The position numbers and the translations under genes are program-made. This document shows, piece by piece, positions 35,209 to 45,125 of a stretch of DNA of 64,000 bases. The notes under the pieces were generated by a model. It worked only from the letters and a program-made list of their open reading frames with translations, was not told the origin of the DNA and ran no database searches. Each line of letters opens with the position of its first letter. Positions within the stretch are counted from its first letter, which is position 1. Origin of the DNA: Aristolochia californica (lineage: Eukaryota > Streptophyta > Magnoliopsida > Piperales > Aristolochiaceae); assembly GCA_029961685.1 (NCBI GenBank), contig JARWKL010000008.1:8806501-8870500 (forward strand), written 5' to 3'.

Positions 35209-36184
35209 AACCGGGGAGAAGTGAGATATTTTTTGATATATCAACTCAAAAAGTAGTACAAAACAATGGGCATAAATTCGGAATTTTCAATACAACAGGT
35301 TACCAACATGACCTTTGATTCTTCCAATGTGAAGATATCTTTAAATACAGATTAGATTGACATAAAAAAATTTCTTATGAAAGTAGAATTAAATAATTTT
35401 CATCCAATTATAATTTAACTTCATAAAATATAATTATCAGAAAATAAATAATCTGATATATTTCGGTCTCTGTCATCTGGTCGAACTAAGTTCTGTTTCT
35501 CTTTTCCAGAACGACCATTGACTCTTCCAAGATCAATATCTCATTTTAAAAATATCTTATCGAGGATTGATTTAATAGGTAAGAAAATAGATATACGTAT
35601 CTTTCTATTGATATATAATTCTCCATATAAAGTTTCTTTCTTGATTGCATAAAATACGTCGAAAGTTGAGGCTTTCTGCTACTGCTCAAACCTCTTTTTC
35701 AATATGACCTTTGCTACTTCAAATATCAATTTCTCATTGTAGATAACTCAGATAAAAAATTAGTTGAATAGGTAAAAGAATATACTTACAGATATTTCTT
35801 TGGATATATATCTCTCCATATCATTTCCAGTTCTTGATAGCGAAACATACCCCGGAATCTAAAGATTGCTGATGCTGCTTGAACCTTTTTGCAATCTGAC
35901 CTTCGTTCATTCAAATATAGACATCTCTCTGTGGATAACTCCGATGGGAACAAATCATTTTTCTTTGGAAACTAGACTCAAATATATTTTTGGCAATATA
36001 TAATTTGAAATATGAAAAAAATCCTTATAGAGGTAAAAAATGCAAAGAAAACTATGGGTAAAGGGACTAAAAAAAAACTACGAACCTAGACTTAGGGTTG
36101 AGGGTTTAGAGAAAAGGATCACATTACCTACATGAGTTGACCAAGTCAACTCATAAAACCTACTCTGATACCATGTAAAATTTA

Positions 36185-36298
36185 TGGATAATGTCAGAAT
36201 TCAAGGGGCTCTACTACTTGGACGTGCCAAAGGTCAATATGGTGTCTACTACTGAGAAAGATACACAATAATGGCACAATCGATTGGGACATCCTTCC
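36185..36298 (+). pseudogene. Inverted copia pre-integrase fragment
   Basis: On the plus strand this short piece encodes GLYYLDVPKVNMVSTTEKD and WHNRLGHPS-like residues, the region just before copia integrase. It faces the minus-strand integrase piece next to it, which carries its own copy of the same sequence at 36706-36765. A stop (TAA) interrupts it. Confidence 0.7.
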
Positions 36299-36765
36299 AT
36301 GATGTCTGATGCATAATCCCATTCCCTTGACAAAATGGTTCAAGGTCTTTTGAAATATTCTCTTTGGCATTATCAGACCAGAGGATTTTTATCTTCTGAC
36401 CAAATTGTGTGAGTACCATCGCATAAAAAGATTTTAAAATAGATGGTATCTCAGAACGCTTCTTAAAAATAAACAACCAAGTTGTGCAAGTGAAATCATC
36501 AATAAAAGTGATAAAATATTTGGATTGAGAAATATTAGAGACACTCAAAGGTCCCCAAACATCAGTATGAATAAACGAAAAAGGAATGTCACTTTTGACT
36601 TCTGGACGTGGAGAGTATGTACTCCTTTTATGTTTACTTTACTGACACACCTCACAACTGAATTTTGACCTTATCTTAAGAGATGGAAACATATGATGAA
36701 GAGACTGTATGGAAGGATGTACCAACCGATTGTGCCATAATCGTGTCTCATTCTCAGTAGTAGAC
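36299..36765 (-). pseudogene. pol: Copia M integrase fragment
   Basis: Reading leftward from element I: the pre-integrase residues LWHNRLVHPSIQSLHHMFP with Cys of the zinc site, then HTDVWGPLSVSNISQSKYF, FIDDFTCTTWLF, ILWSDNAKENI and GIMHQTS, the copia integrase core. It joins 42354 across element I. The frame of 36249-36548 covers the core. It breaks off at an inversion junction near 36299, where the region holding the third catalytic Glu should follow. Confidence 0.88.
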
Positions 36766-37211
36766 TGTTATGGACTCCATAGCATCACGAGTTATCCATT
36801 GGCATAAGAATTAAATTATGTCAATTTACTTTTCATAATTTCAATTCGGTTTGGTTTACTTTATTTGGTTTGGTTTACTTTCAGTTGGTTCAGTGTAATG
36901 TGGCGTGAACCACTTGACCTATGGGTCATCTTTGTATTTTCGTCCTCAACCCTATTTAGGGGGACGTGAAGGAGAAGAGAGGCCAGTATTGAGAAAATTA
37001 TATTTTACAGGTTAGATTCTCCCTCAGAGGTCTAGGTCGGATTCTCCCTTTGAAGTCCAAGGTTGAGCTTCCTCCAAAGCTCCTTCATTCTAATTGAGTT
37101 CCACCATTACTCGTTCAAGAAACAAGAATTCTCTTCCAACGTCAAGATCATCCATGGAGGGAAGAGAGGAAAGAAGGGTGACTCGATCCATGGCAAGGGA
37201 AGAAACTAACA

Positions 37212-37513
37212 TTTGGTATTAGAGTGGGCTCCCACGTCGCGAGTTCGAGTCCCAGGGCACGCAAAGGCTGGATTAAAATTACTGTAGGTTTGGAAGGGGC
37301 GACCTAGCGAAGGGGGCGACCCGGAGAACTGCAAAGGGGCACTAGGAGTAGGCTGCCGCTAGAGTAGGCCACCGGGTTGGGCCAGTGTCGTTACGCTGCC
37401 ATGGTCGTCGACTCACGAAGGTGGGGTGTGATGTTATGTTTCTGGGTTAAGTACTTATGTCTTCCACTCCTAACAGGTCGGTCTTTTGGGTAGTATTGGC
37501 TAGGTGCTTAACA
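37212..37513 (+). mobile_element. TRIM internal region and 3' LTR fused to element I
   Basis: 37212-37431 matches the TRIM interior of 62628-62853: primer site TGGTATTAGAG, then GGATTAAAAT, GGGCCAGTGTCGTT and CACGAAGGTGGGGTGTGA. 37432-37513 is a TRIM LTR ending GTGCTTAACA. The left TRIM LTR is missing; its place is taken by the 5' LTR of I. After 37513 a second primer-like sequence (TTTGGTATCA) leads into the gag region of I. A B-box-like GTTCGAGTCC is at 37243-37252. Confidence 0.85.
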
Positions 37514-38540
37514 TTTGGTATCACCCTTGGGGATTCCTCTTCCCCTGACGATTTGAGATAGTTAGTGGAAGATACTAGGTAGAGGACAGATAACCAGGCT
37601 CATGCTCTAGAAAAGGTGTGTCAAACAACCTCTAATTTGCGTGAGGCAATAAAATCAATGGATGCTGCCATCCAAGCTCTCCTCCGGTGACAAGAGGACC
37701 ATGATACACGAGCCCAACCACTAGCTGAATACTCTCCACCACCACCCCCACAAGCACCAATGCGTCAACACCATCCCCATCTGGGGCCTGCCGTTCAAGG
37801 ACCAAACACTGTGCCCAGGTATTTAAAACTTGACTTTCCTACGTATGATGGGTCTAAGGACCCTTTGATTTGGTTAGCCAAGTGTGATCAATTCTTTTAT
37901 CATCAAAAAACACCTGCGGATGAAAAAGTGTATTTGGCCGCCTACCACATGCTCGATGAAGCGCTTCTATGGTACCACCAATTCCAAAATGACCAAGTGG
38001 TTCAGGATTGGGCAACTTTTAGACAGTCTTGCATGATGAGATTTGGTCCTCCAGCTAGCAGCAATCCATTGGGAGAATTAATCAATTACAAACAAACTGG
38101 ATCACTAGAGGTGTACGAAAAAACCTTCCAGGAAAAGTTAGCTCAAGCAAACTAGTTTGTCAGCCACACACAGTATGTCCATATTTTTACTGCTGGTTTG
38201 ATAGAAGCTCTGAGATTAGAAATTGAATTACATGCTCCTTCAGATTTAGACCATGCTATGAATTGAGCCAGGGCAATTGAGCACAAGCAGCATGTTCTAA
38301 AAGAGTCACTGGTCAGAAAACTAGCTTGGCCAGGGAGGCACAATGCCTCAGCGCCAAACCCTTCCTATGGACCGCCAAGATTTAGAGACAGTGCAGCCCC
38401 ACGCCCAGACATCTCTAATTCGGCTCCATCTGCTCCTTACTTCAAAAAACTTACTAGACAGGAAATGGACCAGAGAAAGGCCAAGGGTCTCTATTTTAAC
38501 TGTGATGAACAGTATGTCATTGGACACTACTACAAATGAT
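37514..38540 (+). pseudogene. gag: Chromovirus I gag relic
   Basis: The N-terminal part is broken by the TRIM and by a small deletion after TGGTATCA. Then a Gln/Pro-rich linker (about 37700-37760) and the gag domain (YLKLDFPTYDGSKDPLIWLAKC at about 37819, FGPPASSNPLGEL) are open from 37760 to 38155, ending at a TAG. Homology continues to a zinc knuckle near 38490-38535 (FNCDEQYVIGHYYK) in which the first and last Cys are replaced. It would not bind zinc normally. Confidence 0.9.
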
Positions 38541-41500
38541 TATTCAGTATATGTCTGTAGGAGGATGGAGAAGAAATACCACCAGAGGAGGAAATTGTGG
38601 AAACTGACCAAGAAGGTCCAGAGATTTCCCTTCATGCTATGACTGGTCTACGTAGTTCAAGCACAATGCAGGTTAAAGCCCAATTACATCATTTACAGTT
38701 ACTGGCTTTAGTTGACTCGGGCAGTACACATAATTTCATCAGTCAACAGGCGGCAGAACAACTTGGGTTAGTAGTACAGTAACAGACTGGTCTTTCTGTA
38801 TCAGTAGCCAATGGGGCTAAAATTACTAGTGTAGGCATATCACCAACCACACACTTTGATATTGAGGGACATGCATTTGTTGCAGATTTTCTGGTGATTC
38901 CACTGTCAGGATTCAATTTGGTACAAGGAATTAAATGGCTACAATTGTTGGGACCAATACTATGGGATTTCCAAGCTCTAACCATGTCTTTTATAGAGGA
39001 CCAACATCAGATTCTATTGTATGGCACACAAGCACCACTAACCTGCGCACTACAGGTTGCCCAGGTCCAGTCCACAAACACATGTAAGTTATCTCACTTA
39101 CTTACAGAATTTGAAGATATCTTTCAAGACCCTACTGCCTTACCACCAATTAGGCACTGTAATCACCGTATCCATTTGAAAATGGGTACTGAGCCGGTAG
39201 TGGTGCGTCCGTATCATTACCCGCACTTACAGAAGGATGAGATTGAAAGGCAGTGCCAACAGATGTTAGCACAGGGTATTATTTAGCCCAGCAGGTCTCC
39301 TTTTTCTTCATCGGTATTACTAGTCCGCAAGCATGATAAGTCATGGAGGTTCTGTGTGGATTACCGACAACTCAATGCCCATACAATTAAAGATAAATTT
39401 CCTATTCCAGTGGTGGACGAGCTGTTAGACAAGCTACATGGAGCTACGATTTTTACTAAACTCGATTTGAAATCTGGCTATCATCAAATCCGAGTTCATC
39501 CATCAGATGTGGAGAAAACAGCGTTCCGCACACAACACGGCCATTTTGAATTCCTCGTAATGCCATTTGGTCTGTCAAATGCACCTTCCACCTTCTAGGC
39601 CCTCATGAATGAGGTATTTTCCTCTCTCTTGAGAAGATACGTTTTGGTATTTTTCGACGATATTTTGGTCTATAGCAACAACTGGGAAGAACATCTTCAG
39701 CACCTTCACCAGGTATTTTCTCTTATACGTTCACATCATTTGGTTTTAAATCGGTCAAAATGTTCTATGGGTACATCAGAAGTGGCATACTTGGGCCACG
39801 TTATTTCAGCAGCGGGGGTGAAGGTAGACCAGAGTAAGATACAGGCGGTCACAGATTGGCCTATTCCTACATCTATTTCAGCCTTAAGAGGATTTTTGGG
39901 CCTAGCTGGATATTATAGAAAATTTATTCGTAGCTATGGCCAGCTTGCAGCTCTGCTCAACAATCTCAAGAAAAATGCTTTTTCTTGGTCAGAGACAGTA
40001 ACTCATTCCTTTCAGCAATTGAAAGACGCCTTATCATCAGCCCCATTTTTGTAGTTCCCCGACTTTGATGAGTCATTTGTAGTGGAATGTGATGCTTTGG
40101 GGGGCGGTATTGGCATAGTGTTGCACCAACAGGGCCACCCGATTGCTTATTTTAGCCGTCAACTGGGCCAACACCACCACAAGTTGGCAGCTTATGAGAG
40201 GGAATTGATCGGATTGGCAAAAGCTATACAACATTGGTGCCCTTATCTATGGGGACGTTCTTTTTTGATTTGCACTGATCATTGCAGCCTCAAGTATCTT
40301 CTTGAGCAGCATCTCACTACTTCACCACAATAGCATTGGTTAAGTAAGCTTATGGGGTTTGACTTTTCTATCGAGTATAAACCGGGAAGTTTGAATGTAG
40401 GGGCTGATGCATTATCTCACCGGGACATTCCAGAGCCGCAATTAAATGCCATTAGTTAGCCCAGAGCTCTCTTGTTGGATTCTATACGGGAAGAGGCACA
40501 ACAGTACCCGGATATTATCTCCTTATACCAGGACATCCAGCAGGGGACAGCGGCAAACAATTGGAGGATTCAGGACAATCTCATCCTCTAAAAAAAAAGA
40601 ATTTTTCTACACCACATCTCCCCTCTGATTAACAGCATTTTAGCCTCCTTCCATGACAGTACAGATGAGGGCCGACAAAAAACATATTTCCGGATCAGTA
40701 GGGAATTTTATTGGAGGGGCATGAAGCGCAGTATAGCTGATTATGTGGTGACTTGTCAGACTTGTCAACGGAATAAAGCTGAAACATTAAGTCCAGCTGG
40801 GTTGCTCCAACCACATCAGCTTGCATCACAAGTCTGGTCTGATATTTCTATGGACTTCATAGATGGACTTCCCTCTTGGTCGGGTAAATCTGTTATCCTT
40901 GTAGTGGTGGATCGTTTCTCTAAGTATGGGCATTTCATTCCTCTGGCGCATTCTTACACTGCAACTCAGGTCGCTCAACTTTTTATGGATAACATTGTCC
41001 GCTTACATGGTATGCCTAATTCAATTACCAGTGATAGGGATGCAATCTTTACAAGTACCTTCTGGAAAGAATTCTTCAAATTACAAGGCACAACGTTAGC
41101 CTTTTCTTCAGCCTACCATCCGTAGACTAATGGTCAGACAGAGGTCGTCAACAGAACCATTGAAATGTATCTCCATTGTTTCGTGGGGGTCTCACCAAAG
41201 AGGTGGGTTAAGTGGCTCGCCTGGGCTGAGTTCTGTTACTACACCTCCTACCACAGCGCACTCGGCACAACCCCATTCAAGGTGGTATATGGTAGAGAAC
41301 CTCCCCGTCTTTTAGCCTATGAACTAGGGGCCTTTAAAGTGACCACTTTGGACCAAGCATTAGCTGAAAGAGACACATTCATCACTGATGTGCACACTCA
41401 TCTACAGGAGGCACAACATTCTATGAAAAAATATTATGACAAGAAGCACCGGGAAGTCTTCTTTTCGCCTGGAGATTATGTTTGGTTGCGTCTCCAACAC

Positions 41501-41901
41501 TACAGGCAGCTGTCGTTGACAGCCTCCAAACATCACAAGCTCTCTCCTAAATATTATGGTCCCTTTCAGGTGATGGACTGCATTGGGACAGTGGCCTATA
41601 GATTGCAGCTTCAGCCAGAGGCCAGAATTCACAACGTCTTTCATGTCTCACAATTAAAGGCCTTCCAAGGTGATTCGCCTTTGCTGCACACCCCGCTGCC
41701 CCCACTCCATGAGGGACGTGTACTTTCTACCCCAGTACAGGTATTACAAACTTGCCGTATTCAGGGTGATTGGGAGATCTTAGTGCAATGGGCAGATGCT
41801 GACCCCAGTGACATGACATGGGAGCCATTAACGGAGTTTCGCACCCTCTACCCATACTTTGAGCTTGAGGACAAGCTCTTTCTCCAGGGGGGAGGGAGTG
41901 A
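38541..41901 (+). pseudogene. pol: Chromovirus I pol, mostly point stops
   Basis: Protease LVDSGSTHNFIS (about 38710), RT (about 39150-39900, VFFDDILVYS kept), RNase H (about 40080-40420), integrase (about 40640-41240, with SMDFIDG, TSDRDAIF and GQTEVVNR) and chromodomain (about 41760-41890). The frame is largely preserved and broken by stops, most of them TAG at Gln codons: 39284-39286, 39596-39598, 40052-40054, 40331-40333, 41123-41125. A frame shift lies between the last integrase stop and 41165. Catalytic residues of RT and integrase are all present. Confidence 0.94.
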
Positions 41902-42353
41902 TGTTATGGACTCCATAGCATCACGAGTTATCATAGGCATAGGAATTAAATTATGTCAATTTAATTTTCATGTAATTTCAATTCGATTTGGTTTACTTTA
42001 TTTGGTTTGGTTTACTTTTGGTTGGTTCAGTGTAATATGGCGTCAACCACTTGACCTATGGGTCATCTTTGTATTTTCGTCCTCAACCCTATTTAGGGGG
42101 ACGTGAAGGAGAAGAGAGGAAAGTATTGAGAAAATTATATTTTACAGGTCAGATTCTCTCTCAGAGGTCTAGGTCGGATTCTCCCTTTGAGGTCCAAGGT
42201 TGAGCTTCCTCCAAAGCTCCTTCATTCTAATTGACTTCCACCATTACTCATTCCAGAAACAAGAATTCTCTTCCAACATCAAGATCATCCATGGAGGGAA
42301 GAGAGGAAAGATGGGTGACTCGATCCATGGCAAGGGAAGAACCTAACATAGAC

Positions 42354-43730
42354 ACCATGTTGATCTTTGGCACGTCGAAGTAGTAGAGGCCCCCTTGTTC
42401 ATGTTGTCCACCAATCACCTGCTTCATTATAAGATCCTAAAAAGCACATGAAGAAGGTGAGAAGGTAACCGAGAAATTAAAATATTTTTTAAGTTGACTC
42501 ACAGAGAGTAAGTTTAAAGGAAAAGAAGGAACAAAAAGAATATCAGTGAGCGAAAGTGAGGTGACAGAAGTGGAACCATTTCCTTGAACTTTTGTTTGAG
42601 AACCGCCAACTATGGTAACAAACTTGTGTGAAAGACTCGGAGATAAAGAATGTAATAAAGTTTTGTTACATGTAAGATGCTCAGTGGCTCCTGCATCAAT
42701 TATCGAGGATGAAGATGAGGCAGATAGTATACCTGAAGCAGTAGTGGCAGCAGTAGTTGCAGAGGGACTAGGAGAAGACCCTAGCATGATCTTCATTTTC
42801 TGAAATAGTTCATATTCTTCATCAGTAATAATCTTCTGTGCGGCTGATGTTGTGGGATGGTCGTCTTGTGCATCAGTAATAAGGGCTTGATTAGCCCGTG
42901 TTGATTCTGACTTGTCATTGGCTTTATAGCATATTTCTTTATAGTCACCATATCTACCACAGTAAGTGCATGCCCTGTAGCGGCACTGGTCTATAGTGTG
43001 GCCAAGAAATTTGCAATGAGTACATTTAATATCATATGTTCTGCTAGTACTAGTCCTTCCGCCACTTCCTCGGCCCCCTCTATAACCTCTTCCTTGGCCT
43101 TGGCCGCGGTCAGAGGATGATCCTCTATGATCAGAATACATAGTGGATGACACATCAGTAGTGGGGGAAGAAGTGTCTGGTATACGAAGTAATGTTGCAC
43201 ACACATCAACAAACTTTGGGACAACAGAAGCACTTAACAGTTGACTCTTGGCAATCTCAAGATGAGGTTTAACATTGGCAAGACAAATAGCAGTAATGAG
43301 TGCCTCCTTTTGTTTATCTTGGATAGAAATATCAGTGGCGGAGGGCTGAGCTAACTTCTACTTGTTTAGTATTCAACATTCAATGGAGAATATCATAGGG
43401 TCTATGCAGTGTATTAGGGCATGAATATAGTTTAGTACATGTATCCCAAATTTGTTTATAAGTGCCAAGATGAATAACATTACTAGAGACATGTTCTTCC
43501 ACTCTATTTATTAGCCAACCAATAACCAAAGTATCATGCTTCATCCATTTCATATAAAAAATATATTCTTCATCAACAGATGGTCCTTGGGTAGTGATGT
43601 GACCTAGTAGGTCTTTGGTTATTAGAAACCTCCAAACTGTGGACCAACTCATAAAGTTTGATACCCCACGTAAGAGTATGGTGGTGATTCTCAGTATATC
43701 ACCTTTGATATTCATATTATCATCAGCCAT
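42354..43730 (-). pseudogene. gag: Copia M gag and protease
   Basis: Reading leftward from MADDN at 43730: gag (FLITKDLLGHITTQG, KQIWDTCTKLYSC, 43380-43730), a damaged stretch, then a second open frame 43204-42437. That frame has a Gly/Arg-rich region, a double Cys/His cluster (CTHCKFLGHTIDQC, CTYCGRYGDYKEIC), a Ser/Ala-rich linker, the protease site IIDAGATEHLT, and the LFVPSFPLNLLSVSQL motif typical of copia protease ends. A pre-integrase start (GGLYYFDVPKINMVS) ends at element I. Integrase continues at 36765. Related to gag O at 7742-8756. Confidence 0.9.
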
Positions 43731-43734
43731 GATA

Positions 43735-44242
43735 GGCTTTTCTTCAAAAAACTTCTTATAACACCAAGTAGCACTTCTTCAAACAACTCGGTATATGTGA
43801 ATATATCATCAATGCTAAATTATAATTTTTTCAAAAAAACCACTCAATAGAGTAAGGAGATTTATTACCAAGAACAGAAGATGGTAGATGATTTATAAGA
43901 AATCATGCGGTAAGGACTGCATGAGACCAATAAAAGTATAAAATTTTCATGGCATATAATAAACCTCGAGCTACCTCATGAATATGACAATTTTTCAGTT
44001 CGGCCACACCATTTTGTTGAGGAGTGTAGGCACAAGATGTTCAATGGATAATGTCATTTTCTTGACAAAAAGAGTCAAGGTCTTTGGAAATGTATTCTTT
44101 GGCATTATCAAACCGAAGTATTTTTATTTTCTAACCAAACTGAGTGAGTACCATAGCTTGAAAAGTCTTAAAAATCAATGGTATCTCATAACACTCCTTA
44201 AATAGAAATAACCAAGTGGTACAAGTGAAGTCATCAATAAAT
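43735..44242 (-). pseudogene. pol: Copia N integrase fragment
   Basis: Reading leftward from J: FIDDFTCTTWLFLFKE, MVLTQFG, ILRFDNAKEYISKDL, then TPQQNGVAELKNCH and the downstream LINHLPSSVLGNKSPY region of copia integrase. The D-D-E Asp and Glu regions are recognisable; stops break the frame. The start of integrase was separated by the insertion of J at 44243. The left end abuts the leader of copia M. Confidence 0.85.
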
Positions 44243-45125
44243 TATTATGGTCCCGGGTCATGGATCGAGTAACACGGCGTGGGATTTGTGAATCTAGCAC
44301 TAGTACCGAGTTGCTAGACTCGGTATGAGGGTGAAAAAAACTTTTCCTTGCTGGTTTTCTCTCACGTGGACAAGCCTCTTGATGAATGCAATATGTATAT
44401 AGCTAGATATATGAATTTAATCCACCCAATGTTGACCAGAATAAAGTAAGGAAGAATACCTTTCCTTGCTCACGGAAATCAGGGTTTCAAACCTGATTTG
44501 GTTGTAGCATGTCAAGGGATGCAACACTTGGTTGGTAGTAAGCCTTGGCCCAAGTGAATGGATTATTCTCCTCTCTTCCCTTGCTGGTGCTAGGAGCAGC
44601 AATTAAACTCCTTCACGTGAAGGACAAGAAAATTCTCCACCTTGCTGCTCGTCAAGAGGGTTAGAACCCTTGATGGTGGCTGACGTTGATGAAGAGGGCA
44701 AACCCTCTCTTTGAGCTCAGAAAAGGGGCAGGAAGCTCCTTTTCTTAGTATGGATGATGAGGGATGAATTTGGGTGAAGATGGATGGCAATGGGGGTGAA
44801 GGATAGGTTGGATTTTTGGAGTAAACCCTAAACTCGAGATCAAGAGGTGATCTCAACCTGTTTAGACTAGTTTATTCTAAAATCTCAAAGCTTACCTATT
44901 TCATTCATACCTTTCCCTTAAATAGGTCACGTCAAGGAGTTTTAGGGTTAGGGTTACAATAATTCCCCATAATGCCCTTACATATAAAGTAATTAGAAAT
45001 AACTCTTACTTAAAATAATATAAGAAATAAATCCTACTCAAAGAAATATAAGAATTAAATCCTATTGAGTGAGTTGTTGTTGCCTTCTTCGTTGTGTGAC
45101 TCGGTGTGCTATTGAGTCCACAACA
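44243..45125 (-). repeat. 3' LTR of chromovirus J
   Basis: Plus-strand ends are TATTATGGTCC and GTCCACAACA. In element orientation the end encodes PRRVTRSMTRDHN, like the LTR ends of C, D and G. Left flank TAAAT would be the TSD; the other side is deleted. Confidence 0.88.

Larger units (their letters stand above)
34547..36184 (-). other. Non-coding copia-like internal DNA
   Basis: No protein is recognisable in 1.6 kb. Reversed, CCCTCAAGCTGGG near 35020-35033 is a copia-type polypurine tract and CTCTGATACCA at about 36161-36171 is a reversed tRNA-Met primer site. The 1.1 kb between them is built of tandem and diverged repeats. This is the plan of a short non-autonomous LTR element on the minus strand, but matching LTRs were not found, so the call is tentative. 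Confidence 0.4.
36766..42348 (+). mobile_element. Complete chromovirus I with TSD TAGAC
   Basis: LTRs 36766-37211 (446 bp) and 41902-42348 (447 bp). Perfect TSD TAGAC is at 36761-36765 and 42349-42353. Polypurine tract GGGGGGAGGGAGTGA precedes the 3' LTR. The primer-site region is unusual because a TRIM internal region and LTR lie between the 5' LTR and gag. It interrupted copia M within the pre-integrase region. Confidence 0.95.

Noticed and set aside
34580..35960. Tandem repeats considered as CRISPR-like or satellite array
   Set aside because: Copies are few, adjacent without spacers, and lie in plant retroelement DNA.
37214..37260. A tRNA gene at the TRIM primer site
   Set aside because: A B-box-like motif is present, but no cloverleaf with acceptor and anticodon stems can be drawn; the first part is the retroelement primer site.
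42612..42803. Plus-strand ORF with Val/Ala repeats
   Set aside because: It is antisense to the Ser/Ala-rich linker of copia M gag-protease.
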